From SIAJ01 sp036266155 (lineage in GTDB: Bacteria > Planctomycetota > Planctomycetia > Gemmatales > Gemmataceae): 44,666 nt of DNA. Numbering within the stretch: position 1 is the stretch's first letter; every line of letters starts with the position of its first letter. The stretch lies in the NCBI GenBank assembly GCA_036266155.1, contig DATANR010000087.1, positions 1-44,666 of the forward strand, in the 5' to 3' direction. The notes beneath the pieces are model-generated. The model was not told the origin of the DNA. It saw only the letters and a program-made list of their open reading frames with translations, and searched no databases. Of the stretch, positions 7,935-15,968 are shown piece by piece. Both the position numbers and the translations under genes were made by a program.

Positions 7935-9236
7935 TCAGAGTGCGAAGCCGCGATGCAGAAGGCGTTCGCGGAGACGATCGAGGCCCTCGCCGATCCGCTT
8001 GCCCATCGAGCCGCGTGGCACGCCGATGGATCGGGCCGCGTCGGCGTGCGATTGGCCGTCGAAATAGCAAAGCGTCAGCGGCGTGCGGTACTTTTCTGGA
8101 AGGCTCTGCAATTCCTCGCGGACGACTTGCTGAATTTCGCGCTGTTCCAATTCGACAGCGCTGTCGGTCACATCCTGTGCAACGGTGGCTTCGCCCGCTT
8201 CGGAATCGACTGTGCGCTGGCGTGCGGCCACGGCGCGTGACCTCAGCGCAAGGTGATAGGCGACTCGGTACAGCCAGCCGCCGAGCGGGCTGTTGCGATC
8301 GAGCATGCCGGCTTTACGTGCGAGAATCACGAACGTGGCCTGCGAAGCGTCTTGGGCCGCGTGGAAGTCACCCAAGACGCGTTGACAGACGCCAAAAACG
8401 AACGAGCCATGCCGCTGAACCAACGCGGTGAATGCCGCTTGTTCGCGATGCGCGACGAAGCGTTGGAGTAACGTCGCGTCGGGCAAATCCGCAGGTAATC
8501 TGACGATCTGGTTTCCGACAGCTACGCGGTCGCTACCACGTGTCCCACGGACGCCGCCGTTTGGCGCCACGGCAAGTAGATTGGCGTTGGCACGATTCGC
8601 TGCCGGGGCCGATGCATGCGCTAGACCGGATGACCGATCCGTTGGTACGGTCGCACGAGTGATGGCCGTCGCAGAGTCGGCCTGCGACGGTGCTCCATGG
8701 TCGACAACAGTCGATTGATCCGAGACCGGGGGAGTCGCATCCGACTTCGTGCGAACGACGCCGTCGATATCCGCTGCGGCGGCAGACTTTGAGGGTGCTG
8801 GCTGGTCGACGTCGCTGACTTGCTTCGTTGATGCAACGACCTCGTCGACCCGGATGGTCTCATTTGCGAAGGTCTCGCCAACGGCGGCCTGGATGTGCGG
8901 CGCAGGCGCGACGGCACCAACTGCCGACCGAGTGACATCAATGTCGCCGACGTTCAGAATCGGTCCGGCACCCGCCGCGGCGAACAGCGGCCCATCCGCA
9001 TTCTGTCCTGTCGTACCGTCGTCACCCGCGGCGGCCTTGTCGTCCGCGTCTTTGTGCGTGGAATTGGATTGGTCGGCGACGTGTACCGTCGTATGCGCAA
9101 GATCAAGCGGCACGGCCGAGGCAACCGTGCGGTCCTCGACGGTTTCCAGGCGCAGCAGAGTTCGCCGCCGTCGCGGAGACGGCGAAGGGCCAGACGTTAG
9201 CGTCCGGGCCAGCGCTCGGTACCAACTTCGAATCAT
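7935..9236 (-). CDS. ECF sigma-70 factor with a ~220-residue surface-protein-like N-terminal extension
   Basis: 433 residues from the ATG at 9236, chosen because GGGAG lies six bases upstream; a TTG at 9254 would add six residues. The C-terminal part is an ECF sigma factor: region 2 (about residues 253-335, DATLLQRFVAHREQAAF to GGWLYRVAYHLALRSR) and region 4 (about 366-430, LPEKYRTPLTLCYFDGQSH with the helix-turn-helix AARSIGVPRGSMGKRI). This matches the planctomycete DAELLRRF-type ECF group. That group normally has a short N-terminus; here there is a long Ala/Asp/Thr-rich, low-complexity stretch opening with RRRRTLLRLETVEDRTVASA, which resembles the LExLEDRxVPA leader of exported proteins. 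No anti-sigma gene is adjacent. csrA and a surface protein follow on the same strand. Confidence 0.9.
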   Translation of the reverse strand: MIRSWYRALARTLTSGPSPSPRRRRTLLRLETVEDRTVASAVPLDLAHTTVHVADQSNSTHKDADDKAAAGDDGTTGQNADGPLFAAAGAGPILNVGDIDVTRSAVGAVAPAPHIQAAVGETFANETIRVDEVVASTKQVSDVDQPAPSKSAAAADIDGVVRTKSDATPPVSDQSTVVDHGAPSQADSATAITRATVPTDRSSGLAHASAPAANRANANLLAVAPNGGVRGTRGSDRVAVGNQIVRLPADLPDATLLQRFVAHREQAAFTALVQRHGSFVFGVCQRVLGDFHAAQDASQATFVILARKAGMLDRNSPLGGWLYRVAYHLALRSRAVAARQRTVDSEAGEATVAQDVTDSAVELEQREIQQVVREELQSLPEKYRTPLTLCYFDGQSHADAARSIGVPRGSMGKRIGEGLDRLRERLLHRGFAL

Positions 9237-9412
9237 CGGGCGCTCCCTACCCAATACAGACGAGTCGGAAGCCTTTGACTACGGAATCTGAAAGAAATTT
9301 CAAAAAACCCTGATAACTGGGCTCCGAACATCGTGAAGCATAGTTCCAAAACATGCGACTCAAACTCGCGATTTGCTACGCTGATCCGTGTTTGTCACAT
9401 ATTGGAGACACA

Positions 9413-10465
9413 ATGCGCCTTCGAATCCGCTCTTTAGCCATTGTCTGCCTTCTGGTCGGCCAGGGAATCGCCTACGCTCAGCCTCACAAAGTCGAACCGC
9501 CGCCGAGCGCGGATGACGAACGGACGAACCTGAGCCAGGCGCTCGATTTCGCCGAGCAGACGCTGACCCGCAAACTCGATGAGCAGCGAATCGTGCAGGC
9601 GCTGTCGGAAATTGCCGTCATCGATACGGTGCGCTACACCGGCCCGCCGCCGCGCGTCGCGAAGAATCCGACTGCACCGGGCGCCAAGAATCCGGTCATC
9701 ATCCCGGCCTATACCTTCATGCCGAAGAAGTACGCGACTGGAACCAAGCTGCCATTGATGTTGCTCGTCCACGGCGGCGTGCACGGCCACTTCAACAGCG
9801 ATGCGATCAATGTGGTGCGTGAACTCCTGCAGCAAGGCTATGCCGTCATCGCCACCGACTATCGCGGCAGCACGGGCTATGGCCGCGAGTTCTGGGAGTT
9901 GATCGACTACGGCGGACTCGAGAACGAGGACGTCTTTGCTGGTCGACAATTCATGCTGGAAAATCACGACGACATCGACCCGGACCGCGTCGGCATCATG
10001 GGCTGGAGCCATGGCGGTATGATCACGCTGATGAATCTGTTCGCCCATCCCAAGGAGTTCAAGGTTGGCTACGCGGCGGTGCCCGTCTGCGATTTGGTGG
10101 CGCGCATGGGCTATCACGATCAGGGTTATCGCGACTTGTTTTCCGCGCCTTACCACGTCGGCAAGACCGTCCGCGACGACATTGATGAGTACCGCCGTCG
10201 GTCGCCGGTCTACCACGCGGACAAATTGCAGACGCCGCTGCTCATCCACACGACGACGAACGACGAGGACGTTCACGTGCTCGAAGTCGAGAACATGATG
10301 AAGGCGCTCACGGCCGCGGGCAAGTCGTTTGAAAGCAAGGTTTACAAGGACGCGCCGGGCGGGCATCAGTTCAATCGACTCGATTCACGATTCGCCAAAG
10401 AGTCGCGCGCGGAGGTATATCGATTTCTGGCCAAGCAACTGAATCCACCAAATCCGGCTAAATGA
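9413..10465 (+). CDS. Exported prolyl-oligopeptidase-family (S9) serine peptidase
   Basis: 350 residues from the ATG at 9413, preferred because TTGGAG precedes it and it opens directly with a signal peptide (about 22 residues, cleavage near AYA/QP). The alpha/beta-hydrolase domain has the oxyanion region LLVHGGVHGHF, the nucleophile motif GWSHGG (Ser199), Asp284 in TNDEDVHV and His318 in PGGHQF, a complete triad. The beta-propeller of full S9 peptidases is absent; only a short N-terminal helical region precedes the catalytic domain, so it may be a peptidase or an acyl hydrolase. It is divergent from the sigma-factor gene (176 bases between starts) and converges with the WD40 gene, with eight bases between the stops. 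Confidence 0.9.
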   Translation: MRLRIRSLAIVCLLVGQGIAYAQPHKVEPPPSADDERTNLSQALDFAEQTLTRKLDEQRIVQALSEIAVIDTVRYTGPPPRVAKNPTAPGAKNPVIIPAYTFMPKKYATGTKLPLMLLVHGGVHGHFNSDAINVVRELLQQGYAVIATDYRGSTGYGREFWELIDYGGLENEDVFAGRQFMLENHDDIDPDRVGIMGWSHGGMITLMNLFAHPKEFKVGYAAVPVCDLVARMGYHDQGYRDLFSAPYHVGKTVRDDIDEYRRRSPVYHADKLQTPLLIHTTTNDEDVHVLEVENMMKALTAAGKSFESKVYKDAPGGHQFNRLDSRFAKESRAEVYRFLAKQLNPPNPAK

Positions 10466-10473
10466 TAGTCCGC

Positions 10474-11559
10474 CTACTTTTTTGCGGGAGTTGCCGCCGC
10501 CAGCATCGTGTAGATGATGGCGGTGCCATTGTGCCCGGCGATCGCGAGTGCGGTTCCGCTGGGATGAACCGCCATATCGTGGCAGTTCACCGGCACGTCG
10601 ACCTTGTGCACGTTTTCATCACCCACCCAAAACCAGATGCGTCCATTCGCCGCCCCGCCAGCCGCTATGGTGAACCCGGCCGGATGGAGCGCGACACCCC
10701 AGCCGGTACCCTGGTAAGCCTCTTTCGGTTTGAGCTGCTTCGGCTTGCCGTCCTTCCAATCGAATTGCACGACGATCGGATTGCCAATGCCGGCAAAGGC
10801 GTTCGAGACATTCGTAATGCCGGTGCAGGCCAGCGTCGCCCCATCGGCTGAGAATGCCATCCCACGGGCGCCACCGATGTCGGCACGAAAACCCGTGTCA
10901 TACTTGTGCAACACTTTCGCGTCTAGTTCGCGGACGACCTTGCCCGTGCTCAGGTCCCAGTCTTTGATGACGCCCTTCAAATCGCACGAGACGAGTCGGC
11001 TGCCGGTCGGGTGGAACGCCACGTTGTAGACAGGACTATCATGTCCTTCGAGCGTGCGCACGGGCTTGCCGTCCGCGGCGCTCCACAGTTTGACGAGATG
11101 ATCGTTGCCACAAGACGCGACCGTCTTGCCATCGGAACTCATCGCGACAGCCCGGCACCAGCCGTCATGCGCCAGAACCGTGCGGACAGGCGCCGGCGTG
11201 TCGGCAGCACCGTCCCACCAGATCAACTTGCCGTGGTAGTCACCAGTCACGAGCGTGAACGAACTGGCCGGCCGTGCGGCGACAAGCGCGAGAGCGCCCA
11301 GGCCGTTCGCCGGTGGACTCAAATGGAGAGGGCCGGCCTCCGCGGTGGTCGGTGAAAAGGCAATGCCGCGCACCCAGCTTTGATGGCCGAGCATGGCGGT
11401 TTTGCGACCGGTCAGCAGGTCAAACCGTTGTAGCGTGTCATCCTGGGCACTGACGAACAGATAGCGGCCCGATGGGTCAAAGCGACAGCCGATCAGCGGG
11501 CTCGTGTGCTTGAGTTCGAGCCCGACACGCGTCTGTTTGAAGTCGATAGGGGCGGCCAT
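10474..11559 (-). CDS. WD40 repeat protein
   Basis: 361 residues forming a WD40 beta-propeller of about seven blades. Repeats are clearest as GHQSWVRGIAFSP, AHDGWCRAVAMSSDGKTVA with VKLWSAADGKPVRTLEGH, and DSPVYNVAFHPTGSRLVSC with IKDWDLSTGKVV. No signal peptide or second domain is visible. It is the third gene of the DUF1549/DUF1553-DUF1501-WD40 operon: its ATG lies three bases past the DUF1501 stop. In planctomycetes WD40 proteins often accompany these exported pairs, but their role is not established; a scaffold role is the natural guess. The absence of a signal peptide is odd beside exported partners. Confidence 0.92.
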   Translation of the reverse strand: MAAPIDFKQTRVGLELKHTSPLIGCRFDPSGRYLFVSAQDDTLQRFDLLTGRKTAMLGHQSWVRGIAFSPTTAEAGPLHLSPPANGLGALALVAARPASSFTLVTGDYHGKLIWWDGAADTPAPVRTVLAHDGWCRAVAMSSDGKTVASCGNDHLVKLWSAADGKPVRTLEGHDSPVYNVAFHPTGSRLVSCDLKGVIKDWDLSTGKVVRELDAKVLHKYDTGFRADIGGARGMAFSADGATLACTGITNVSNAFAGIGNPIVVQFDWKDGKPKQLKPKEAYQGTGWGVALHPAGFTIAAGGAANGRIWFWVGDENVHKVDVPVNCHDMAVHPSGTALAIAGHNGTAIIYTMLAAATPAKK

Positions 11560-11562
11560 GGG

Positions 11563-12849
11563 TTACGCCAGGATTTCTGTGATCGCGCTCGCCTTCGGGT
11601 CGGCGATCGGGACCGGCCGATCGTTCGGGTAAAAGTTCTTGGTCGGGTCCTGACCGACCGCTCGCAGGTACGTGTGAAACAGGTGCCCGCCATTCACTTC
11701 GCGATCGGTGACGGCGGTCCCATTCGCGTTCGTCTTGCCAACGACAGAGCCGGCCTTCAATCCGCAGCCCGCGAGCGCGACGGACCACGCCTTCGACCAG
11801 TGATCGCGGCCATACAAGTGATTGATGCGCGGCGTTCGGCCGAATTCGGACATCACAACCACGAGCGTTGAATCGAGCATGCCGCGATCGGCCAGGTCGT
11901 CGAGCAAGGCCGCGAACGGCTGATCGAACTCGCCGAGCTGCTCGATGTGAAAGTCAAAATTCTCGTGGTGCGTGTCGTAGTTCGTGTGCTGGACATTGAC
12001 GAACGTGACGCCGTGTTCAAGCAGGCGACGTGCGAGCAATAGGTGCCGGCCAAAATCATGTCGGCCATACTTGTCGGCGAGCTTCGGATCTTCCTTCGTG
12101 ACGTCGAAGGCGTCGCCTCGTGCGATGACCTTGGCCGCTTGATCGTACGACTCCGCGTAGGCCTCGGTCATCGCCGTTCGCCGCGACTTGGCGAAGCGGC
12201 TATTGAGTTTCTGCCGCAATTCCTCACGCTGGCGGTCGGCTTCGGTGGTCAGGCCGGCGGGACGGAACAGGTCCGCGGGCGGCTTACCATCGCCGACGAC
12301 GACGGAGGCATAGCGTGGCCCAAGGAATGCCGCGTCTTGCTTGTTGAACGACCCGCCGCCGCCCGGATGAATCTGGATGTGGCCCGGCAGTTCTGCTTTG
12401 CCAGTTCCGAGCAACTTGGCCGCGACGGCCCCGAAGTGCGGGTACTCGATGCCCGGCTCCGTGCGCCGACCCGTGAGCATGATGACCGCGCCACGACCGT
12501 GTTCATCCTCGGCCGTGTTGACTCCGCGCACAATCGCCATGCGCGTCATCTGCTTGGCGGTGTGCGGCAACAACTCCGAAATGTGAATGCCGGGCACCGA
12601 GGTCGGAATCGCTCGGAACGGCCCGCCCGTGTCGGTGTTCGGCTTCGGGTCCCAAGTTTCGAGCTGGCTGACGCCGCCGCTGAGAAAGATCGTCAACACG
12701 CGCTTACCGGCCTTGGCGAGATCGCGAGCGCTGGCCGCGGCCGTGAAGCCGCCGAGCACGCCGGTCACGCCCGCCGCGGCCGCACCCAAAAAAGATCGCC
12801 GGCTCACGGCATGCTCGGCGGTGCCGCACGCGTATTTGCAATGGTCCAT
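11563..12849 (-). CDS. DUF1501 protein (Tat-exported, sulfatase/phosphatase-like fold)
   Basis: 428 residues from the ATG at 12849, with GGGAG eight bases upstream; a TTG at 12870 would overlap the previous gene. The twin-arginine signal VSRRSFLGAAAAGVTGV is at about residues 16-32. The DUF1501 body follows, with LSGGVSQLETWDPKP (metal-site region), DEHGRG, and the C-terminal VVVMSEFGRTPRIN and GRDHWSKAWS blocks. The family is related to the alkaline-phosphatase/sulfatase superfamily; no reaction has been established to my knowledge. It sits 17 bases after the DUF1549/DUF1553 gene and three bases before the WD40 gene, so the three are almost certainly one transcript. A second locus in this window has the same pairing. 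Confidence 0.94.
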   Translation of the reverse strand: MDHCKYACGTAEHAVSRRSFLGAAAAGVTGVLGGFTAAASARDLAKAGKRVLTIFLSGGVSQLETWDPKPNTDTGGPFRAIPTSVPGIHISELLPHTAKQMTRMAIVRGVNTAEDEHGRGAVIMLTGRRTEPGIEYPHFGAVAAKLLGTGKAELPGHIQIHPGGGGSFNKQDAAFLGPRYASVVVGDGKPPADLFRPAGLTTEADRQREELRQKLNSRFAKSRRTAMTEAYAESYDQAAKVIARGDAFDVTKEDPKLADKYGRHDFGRHLLLARRLLEHGVTFVNVQHTNYDTHHENFDFHIEQLGEFDQPFAALLDDLADRGMLDSTLVVVMSEFGRTPRINHLYGRDHWSKAWSVALAGCGLKAGSVVGKTNANGTAVTDREVNGGHLFHTYLRAVGQDPTKNFYPNDRPVPIADPKASAITEILA

Positions 12850-12866
12850 GGGACGTTCTCCCGCGA

Positions 12867-14498
12867 TCAATGGTTAAACCGAAACTCTGCCGATGCAACC
12901 AGCGCCCAAACAACTTCGGTCAAGGCGACCGATCGATTCGGAACCGTCTTCAATGCGTCGGCCACGTCTTTTCGCTCATCAGTCGTCGGCAGACGCGTGA
13001 GGACGCTCAAGAACAACTCGTCCGCGAGGGCATCGACATCCGTAAGTTTGGCCGCTCGATCGACCAAGCTGCCGGCACGCGGCGCAATCAGGTTGCGGAC
13101 GGTCCCGCCGTGCTTCAGGAACAATGTCTGGTCCAAGGTCGCCGCGAACTTATCTTCCGTTTCGCCGGGCCGCGCACCAAACACATTCAGGAACGGAGCC
13201 GCATTCGGGGCCAGGCGTGCATGCAAGGCGGCATCCGAAAAGTTCGCGCCGAGTGCCGTGCGCTCAGCGTCCGTGAAGCCAGTCGCCTGCATCAAGGCGT
13301 AGGCAAATTGTTCCGGCGTCAAGGGCTTGAGCGGCGCGACGGCAAAGCGATCGGGGCCAAGGTCCTTCGAACTCGGGACTGGCTCACTCGAGCGCTGGTA
13401 GGTCCGGCTCATGGCGATTTCACGCAGCAGCCACTTTACGTCGAACTTGTGCGCCGCGAACTCGTCGGCCAGCAATTCCAGAAGTTCCGGATGCGATGGC
13501 GGATTGGCCGTGTGGTCCTGATCGAGCGGGTGGATCAACCCACGGCCCATCAGAAAAGCCCACCAGCGATTGGCGGCCGTGCGCCGGAAGGCCGTGTTGT
13601 CGCCAGTGGCGATTGTCGTCGCCAATCGGGCGAACCGGCTGTAGTTCGGCACCGGCCGAACATCCCTGGCCGGTGCAACCGCGTACTCTTTGCCCTTCTC
13701 GATCTTCGGATCGGGCACTGCCGATCGGCCCGGCACGCGTGGCGCCGTCGATTTGACGAGTTTGGCTTTGTCGAAGACGCTGGTGAACGAGACTTCGCCC
13801 TCCGCCTTTTCCGCGATCACGGCCGTCGGAGCCTGAGAATTCGGGAAGAGAAACGTCCGATTGAAGAACGCCTGGATGCCAAAATACTCGTCCTGTTTGT
13901 AGTCCTCGACCAACGGATGGTCGTGACATTGCGAGCACTGAATGTTGTGACCGAAGAACAGCCGGGCGATGTCGCGCGTCACAATCTGGGGATCGAGGTC
14001 GCGGTCGAGGAAGAACTTGGCGGCGCCGCGGGTTGCTGGATTGGTTCCGTCGGCCGACAGGATTTCACGCACGAGAACGTCGTACGGCTTGTTTGCCGCG
14101 AAGGAACTACGCAAAAACTCTTCCCAGGCCGCCCGCGTGACCTTGCCGTCGCGACGGCGTTCCATCAGCATCACGTCGAAATACTGTTCGAGCCGACGAG
14201 CGCATTCGGCGCTCGCCAACAGACTGTCGATCGCGCGCACGCGTTTCAGCGGCGAACGATCGGCAAGGAACGTGCGAATCTCGGTCGCGGTCGGAACTCG
14301 GCCGCTGAGGTCCAGCGTCGCGCGGCGAAGGAATTCATCGTCGCCGGCGATGGGGGCGGCATTGGCGGCGTAGTCGCGATGGCCGGCGGCGATCAGTGAA
14401 TCGATGCGGTCACTAAGACCGTCCGCCAACACGGCGGGTGCAGTGCAAAGGCTCGCGAAAAGAACGGCGAACAGCCGGTCGCCTGGGAGGAGGCGCAT
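12867..14498 (-). CDS. DUF1549/DUF1553 protein with a CxxCH motif
   Basis: 543 residues with a signal peptide (1-25, cleavage near VLA/DG). DUF1549 covers about 28-240 and includes TLDLSGRVPTATEI and CSQCHDHPLVEDY (Cys188, Cys191, His192), a CxxCH motif that could hold heme c or metal. DUF1553 occupies about 300-540, starting at RTAANRWWAFLMGRGLIHPLD with LLELLADEFAAHKFDVKWLL. It lacks the N-terminal PSCyt1 cytochrome domain found in the larger paralogue at 35499-38717. It is the first gene of a three-gene operon with DUF1501 and WD40. These families are enriched in planctomycetes and often linked to polysaccharide use; the chemistry is unknown. Confidence 0.94.
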   Translation of the reverse strand: MRLLPGDRLFAVLFASLCTAPAVLADGLSDRIDSLIAAGHRDYAANAAPIAGDDEFLRRATLDLSGRVPTATEIRTFLADRSPLKRVRAIDSLLASAECARRLEQYFDVMLMERRRDGKVTRAAWEEFLRSSFAANKPYDVLVREILSADGTNPATRGAAKFFLDRDLDPQIVTRDIARLFFGHNIQCSQCHDHPLVEDYKQDEYFGIQAFFNRTFLFPNSQAPTAVIAEKAEGEVSFTSVFDKAKLVKSTAPRVPGRSAVPDPKIEKGKEYAVAPARDVRPVPNYSRFARLATTIATGDNTAFRRTAANRWWAFLMGRGLIHPLDQDHTANPPSHPELLELLADEFAAHKFDVKWLLREIAMSRTYQRSSEPVPSSKDLGPDRFAVAPLKPLTPEQFAYALMQATGFTDAERTALGANFSDAALHARLAPNAAPFLNVFGARPGETEDKFAATLDQTLFLKHGGTVRNLIAPRAGSLVDRAAKLTDVDALADELFLSVLTRLPTTDERKDVADALKTVPNRSVALTEVVWALVASAEFRFNH

Positions 14499-14600
14499 AG
14501 CGGCAGTCCAGGGGCCGGATTAGGAAGGAAATCGTTGGTTCGCGTCCGGACAGCACGACCAGCGGAGGCAGGAGTGGGCTTCAGGCGGGTACTTACGGTT

Positions 14601-14629
14601 AACTTGCCAGTTTGACGGGTGGTTGTCAA
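14601..14629 (-). promoter_or_regulatory. Possible promoter of the DUF1549-DUF1501-WD40 operon
   Basis: On the minus strand a perfect TTGACA (14629-14624) is followed after 17 bases by CAAGTT (14606-14601), or after 18 by AAGTTA. The -35 match is strong and the -10 match is poor. The position, about 100 bases before the ATG at 14498, is plausible. The rest of the 258-base gap (14499-14756) shows nothing else recognisable. Confidence 0.35.
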
Positions 14630-14756
14630 GGAGAATCGAGGCATTCCTCACCAACAGCAACACCAGAATTGTGCCCGTCACGCAAATCGACGATCGCACG
14701 TTGCCCATTGGCGAAGCGACGCGCAAACTTGCCCAGTGGCTGGTCCCGTCCTGACG

Positions 14757-15968
14757 TCAAACTCGCGCCCGGCGCACCGTCTTCGCCAGCGTCCGGACGA
14801 CAAGTTGATTGGTGCCCAACGTCGGCCGCCGCCACCAACCGCTTCCGTGGCGCCAAATGATCCACGCCAGCAGCATCAACGATCCATGGGCCTGCGGAAC
14901 CAGCGTCCGATACGGCAACGATACCTCGCTCGGAAACCACATGACGATTGGAATTGACAGCAAAAGCGCGTACGCCGCGTAGACCCAACCGCGTTCGAGC
15001 CAGCCGCCGCGTGCCGCAATGCCGCACGATTGCGCCGCAACCGGCGCGAGCAGCATGTACGTTGCCGATTCGGACGCCGGGCCGAAGAGCGTACACCATA
15101 CGAGTCCGAGGCCAGAGACGAGTTGAATGTTTACCCCACGACGCGATTGACTGCGTCGACCGAGTAGCAGCCAGCCGGCCATTGCGCCGCCAACGAGCAC
15201 TTCCATCAAGCGGTAGCTCGACAACTCCATCGACACGCCCCACGCGTGCAGGAGCCTTTGGAAGTCCTGATAGCCTTCATGAACCGACAAATGCGTGCGG
15301 TCGTCGACGCCCATGCGCGCGAACCAGTCGCTGTATTGTTGCGCCACATAATTCGGCGAGTGAAATGCGAATGGCAGCGCCATGCCGATGGCGACCGCAA
15401 CCAAAAGCCGAACGGTAAAGCGGCGCGGCTCGATCGTGCACAAGAGAAGTCCGATGGCCAACGGATACACCTTGAAGATGGCCGCCCCTGCGATGGCTGC
15501 GGCCGCCAGGTTGAAGTGTCCGCTGGCAAAAGCGGCGAGGCCTCCCAGAATCAATGCCAACACCAATGGATTAAGTTGTGCGTTGTAGACGTTACCGAGC
15601 ACCAGCGGCAGACTCAGGATCGCCAGCGTCGACCACGGCACCTGCGGCACAGTCACGCGCGACCAGGCGCGCAGAGACAGCAGCAGTAAGAGTGCTTGCA
15701 GCGCGCGCCAGAGTACGGCCCCCACCGGCGTCGGCAGGCAACTCCACGGCGCGAAAGAGGCGGCCACCAGCGGACTGTAGCGGTACTGATCCTGCGTTTC
15801 TGGAAACCATCCGTAAACTGGCTCGCCGTTACGAAAGTGCTCGCCGGCCGCGAGGAACGTCGGGTAAAGCTTGCCCGACATGCGTGGAAACGACACAACG
15901 ATTGCCACGATTGCGACACTGATGGCCCACGCCGTGACCGCTCTCTGGTTCATGCGGAACGACTTCAT
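14757..15968 (-). CDS. GT87-type (DUF2029) polyprenyl-phosphate-dependent mannosyltransferase-like membrane protein
   Basis: 403 residues from the ATG at 15968, which overlaps the preceding GT2 stop as ATGA; a longer reading to 16169 runs inside that gene and is rejected. It is strongly hydrophobic with about nine or ten membrane segments, beginning at TAWAISVAIVAIVVSFP. Features of the DUF2029/GT87 family include the loop QYRYSPLVAASFAPW and GNVYNAQLNPLVLALI (the family's GQxN-like position). Family members transfer mannose or arabinose from polyprenyl-phosphate sugars on the outer face of the membrane. The GT2 upstream would supply the polyprenyl-phosphate sugar. The acceptor is unknown. 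Confidence 0.83.
   Translation of the reverse strand: MKSFRMNQRAVTAWAISVAIVAIVVSFPRMSGKLYPTFLAAGEHFRNGEPVYGWFPETQDQYRYSPLVAASFAPWSCLPTPVGAVLWRALQALLLLLSLRAWSRVTVPQVPWSTLAILSLPLVLGNVYNAQLNPLVLALILGGLAAFASGHFNLAAAAIAGAAIFKVYPLAIGLLLCTIEPRRFTVRLLVAVAIGMALPFAFHSPNYVAQQYSDWFARMGVDDRTHLSVHEGYQDFQRLLHAWGVSMELSSYRLMEVLVGGAMAGWLLLGRRSQSRRGVNIQLVSGLGLVWCTLFGPASESATYMLLAPVAAQSCGIAARGGWLERGWVYAAYALLLSIPIVMWFPSEVSLPYRTLVPQAHGSLMLLAWIIWRHGSGWWRRPTLGTNQLVVRTLAKTVRRARV

Noticed and set aside
12043..14399. Two long plus-strand open frames (419 and 509 residues) opposite the DUF1501 and DUF1549/DUF1553 genes
   Set aside because: They are antisense shadows in GC-rich DNA: Arg-rich, no recognisable domains, while the minus strand has clear conserved families.
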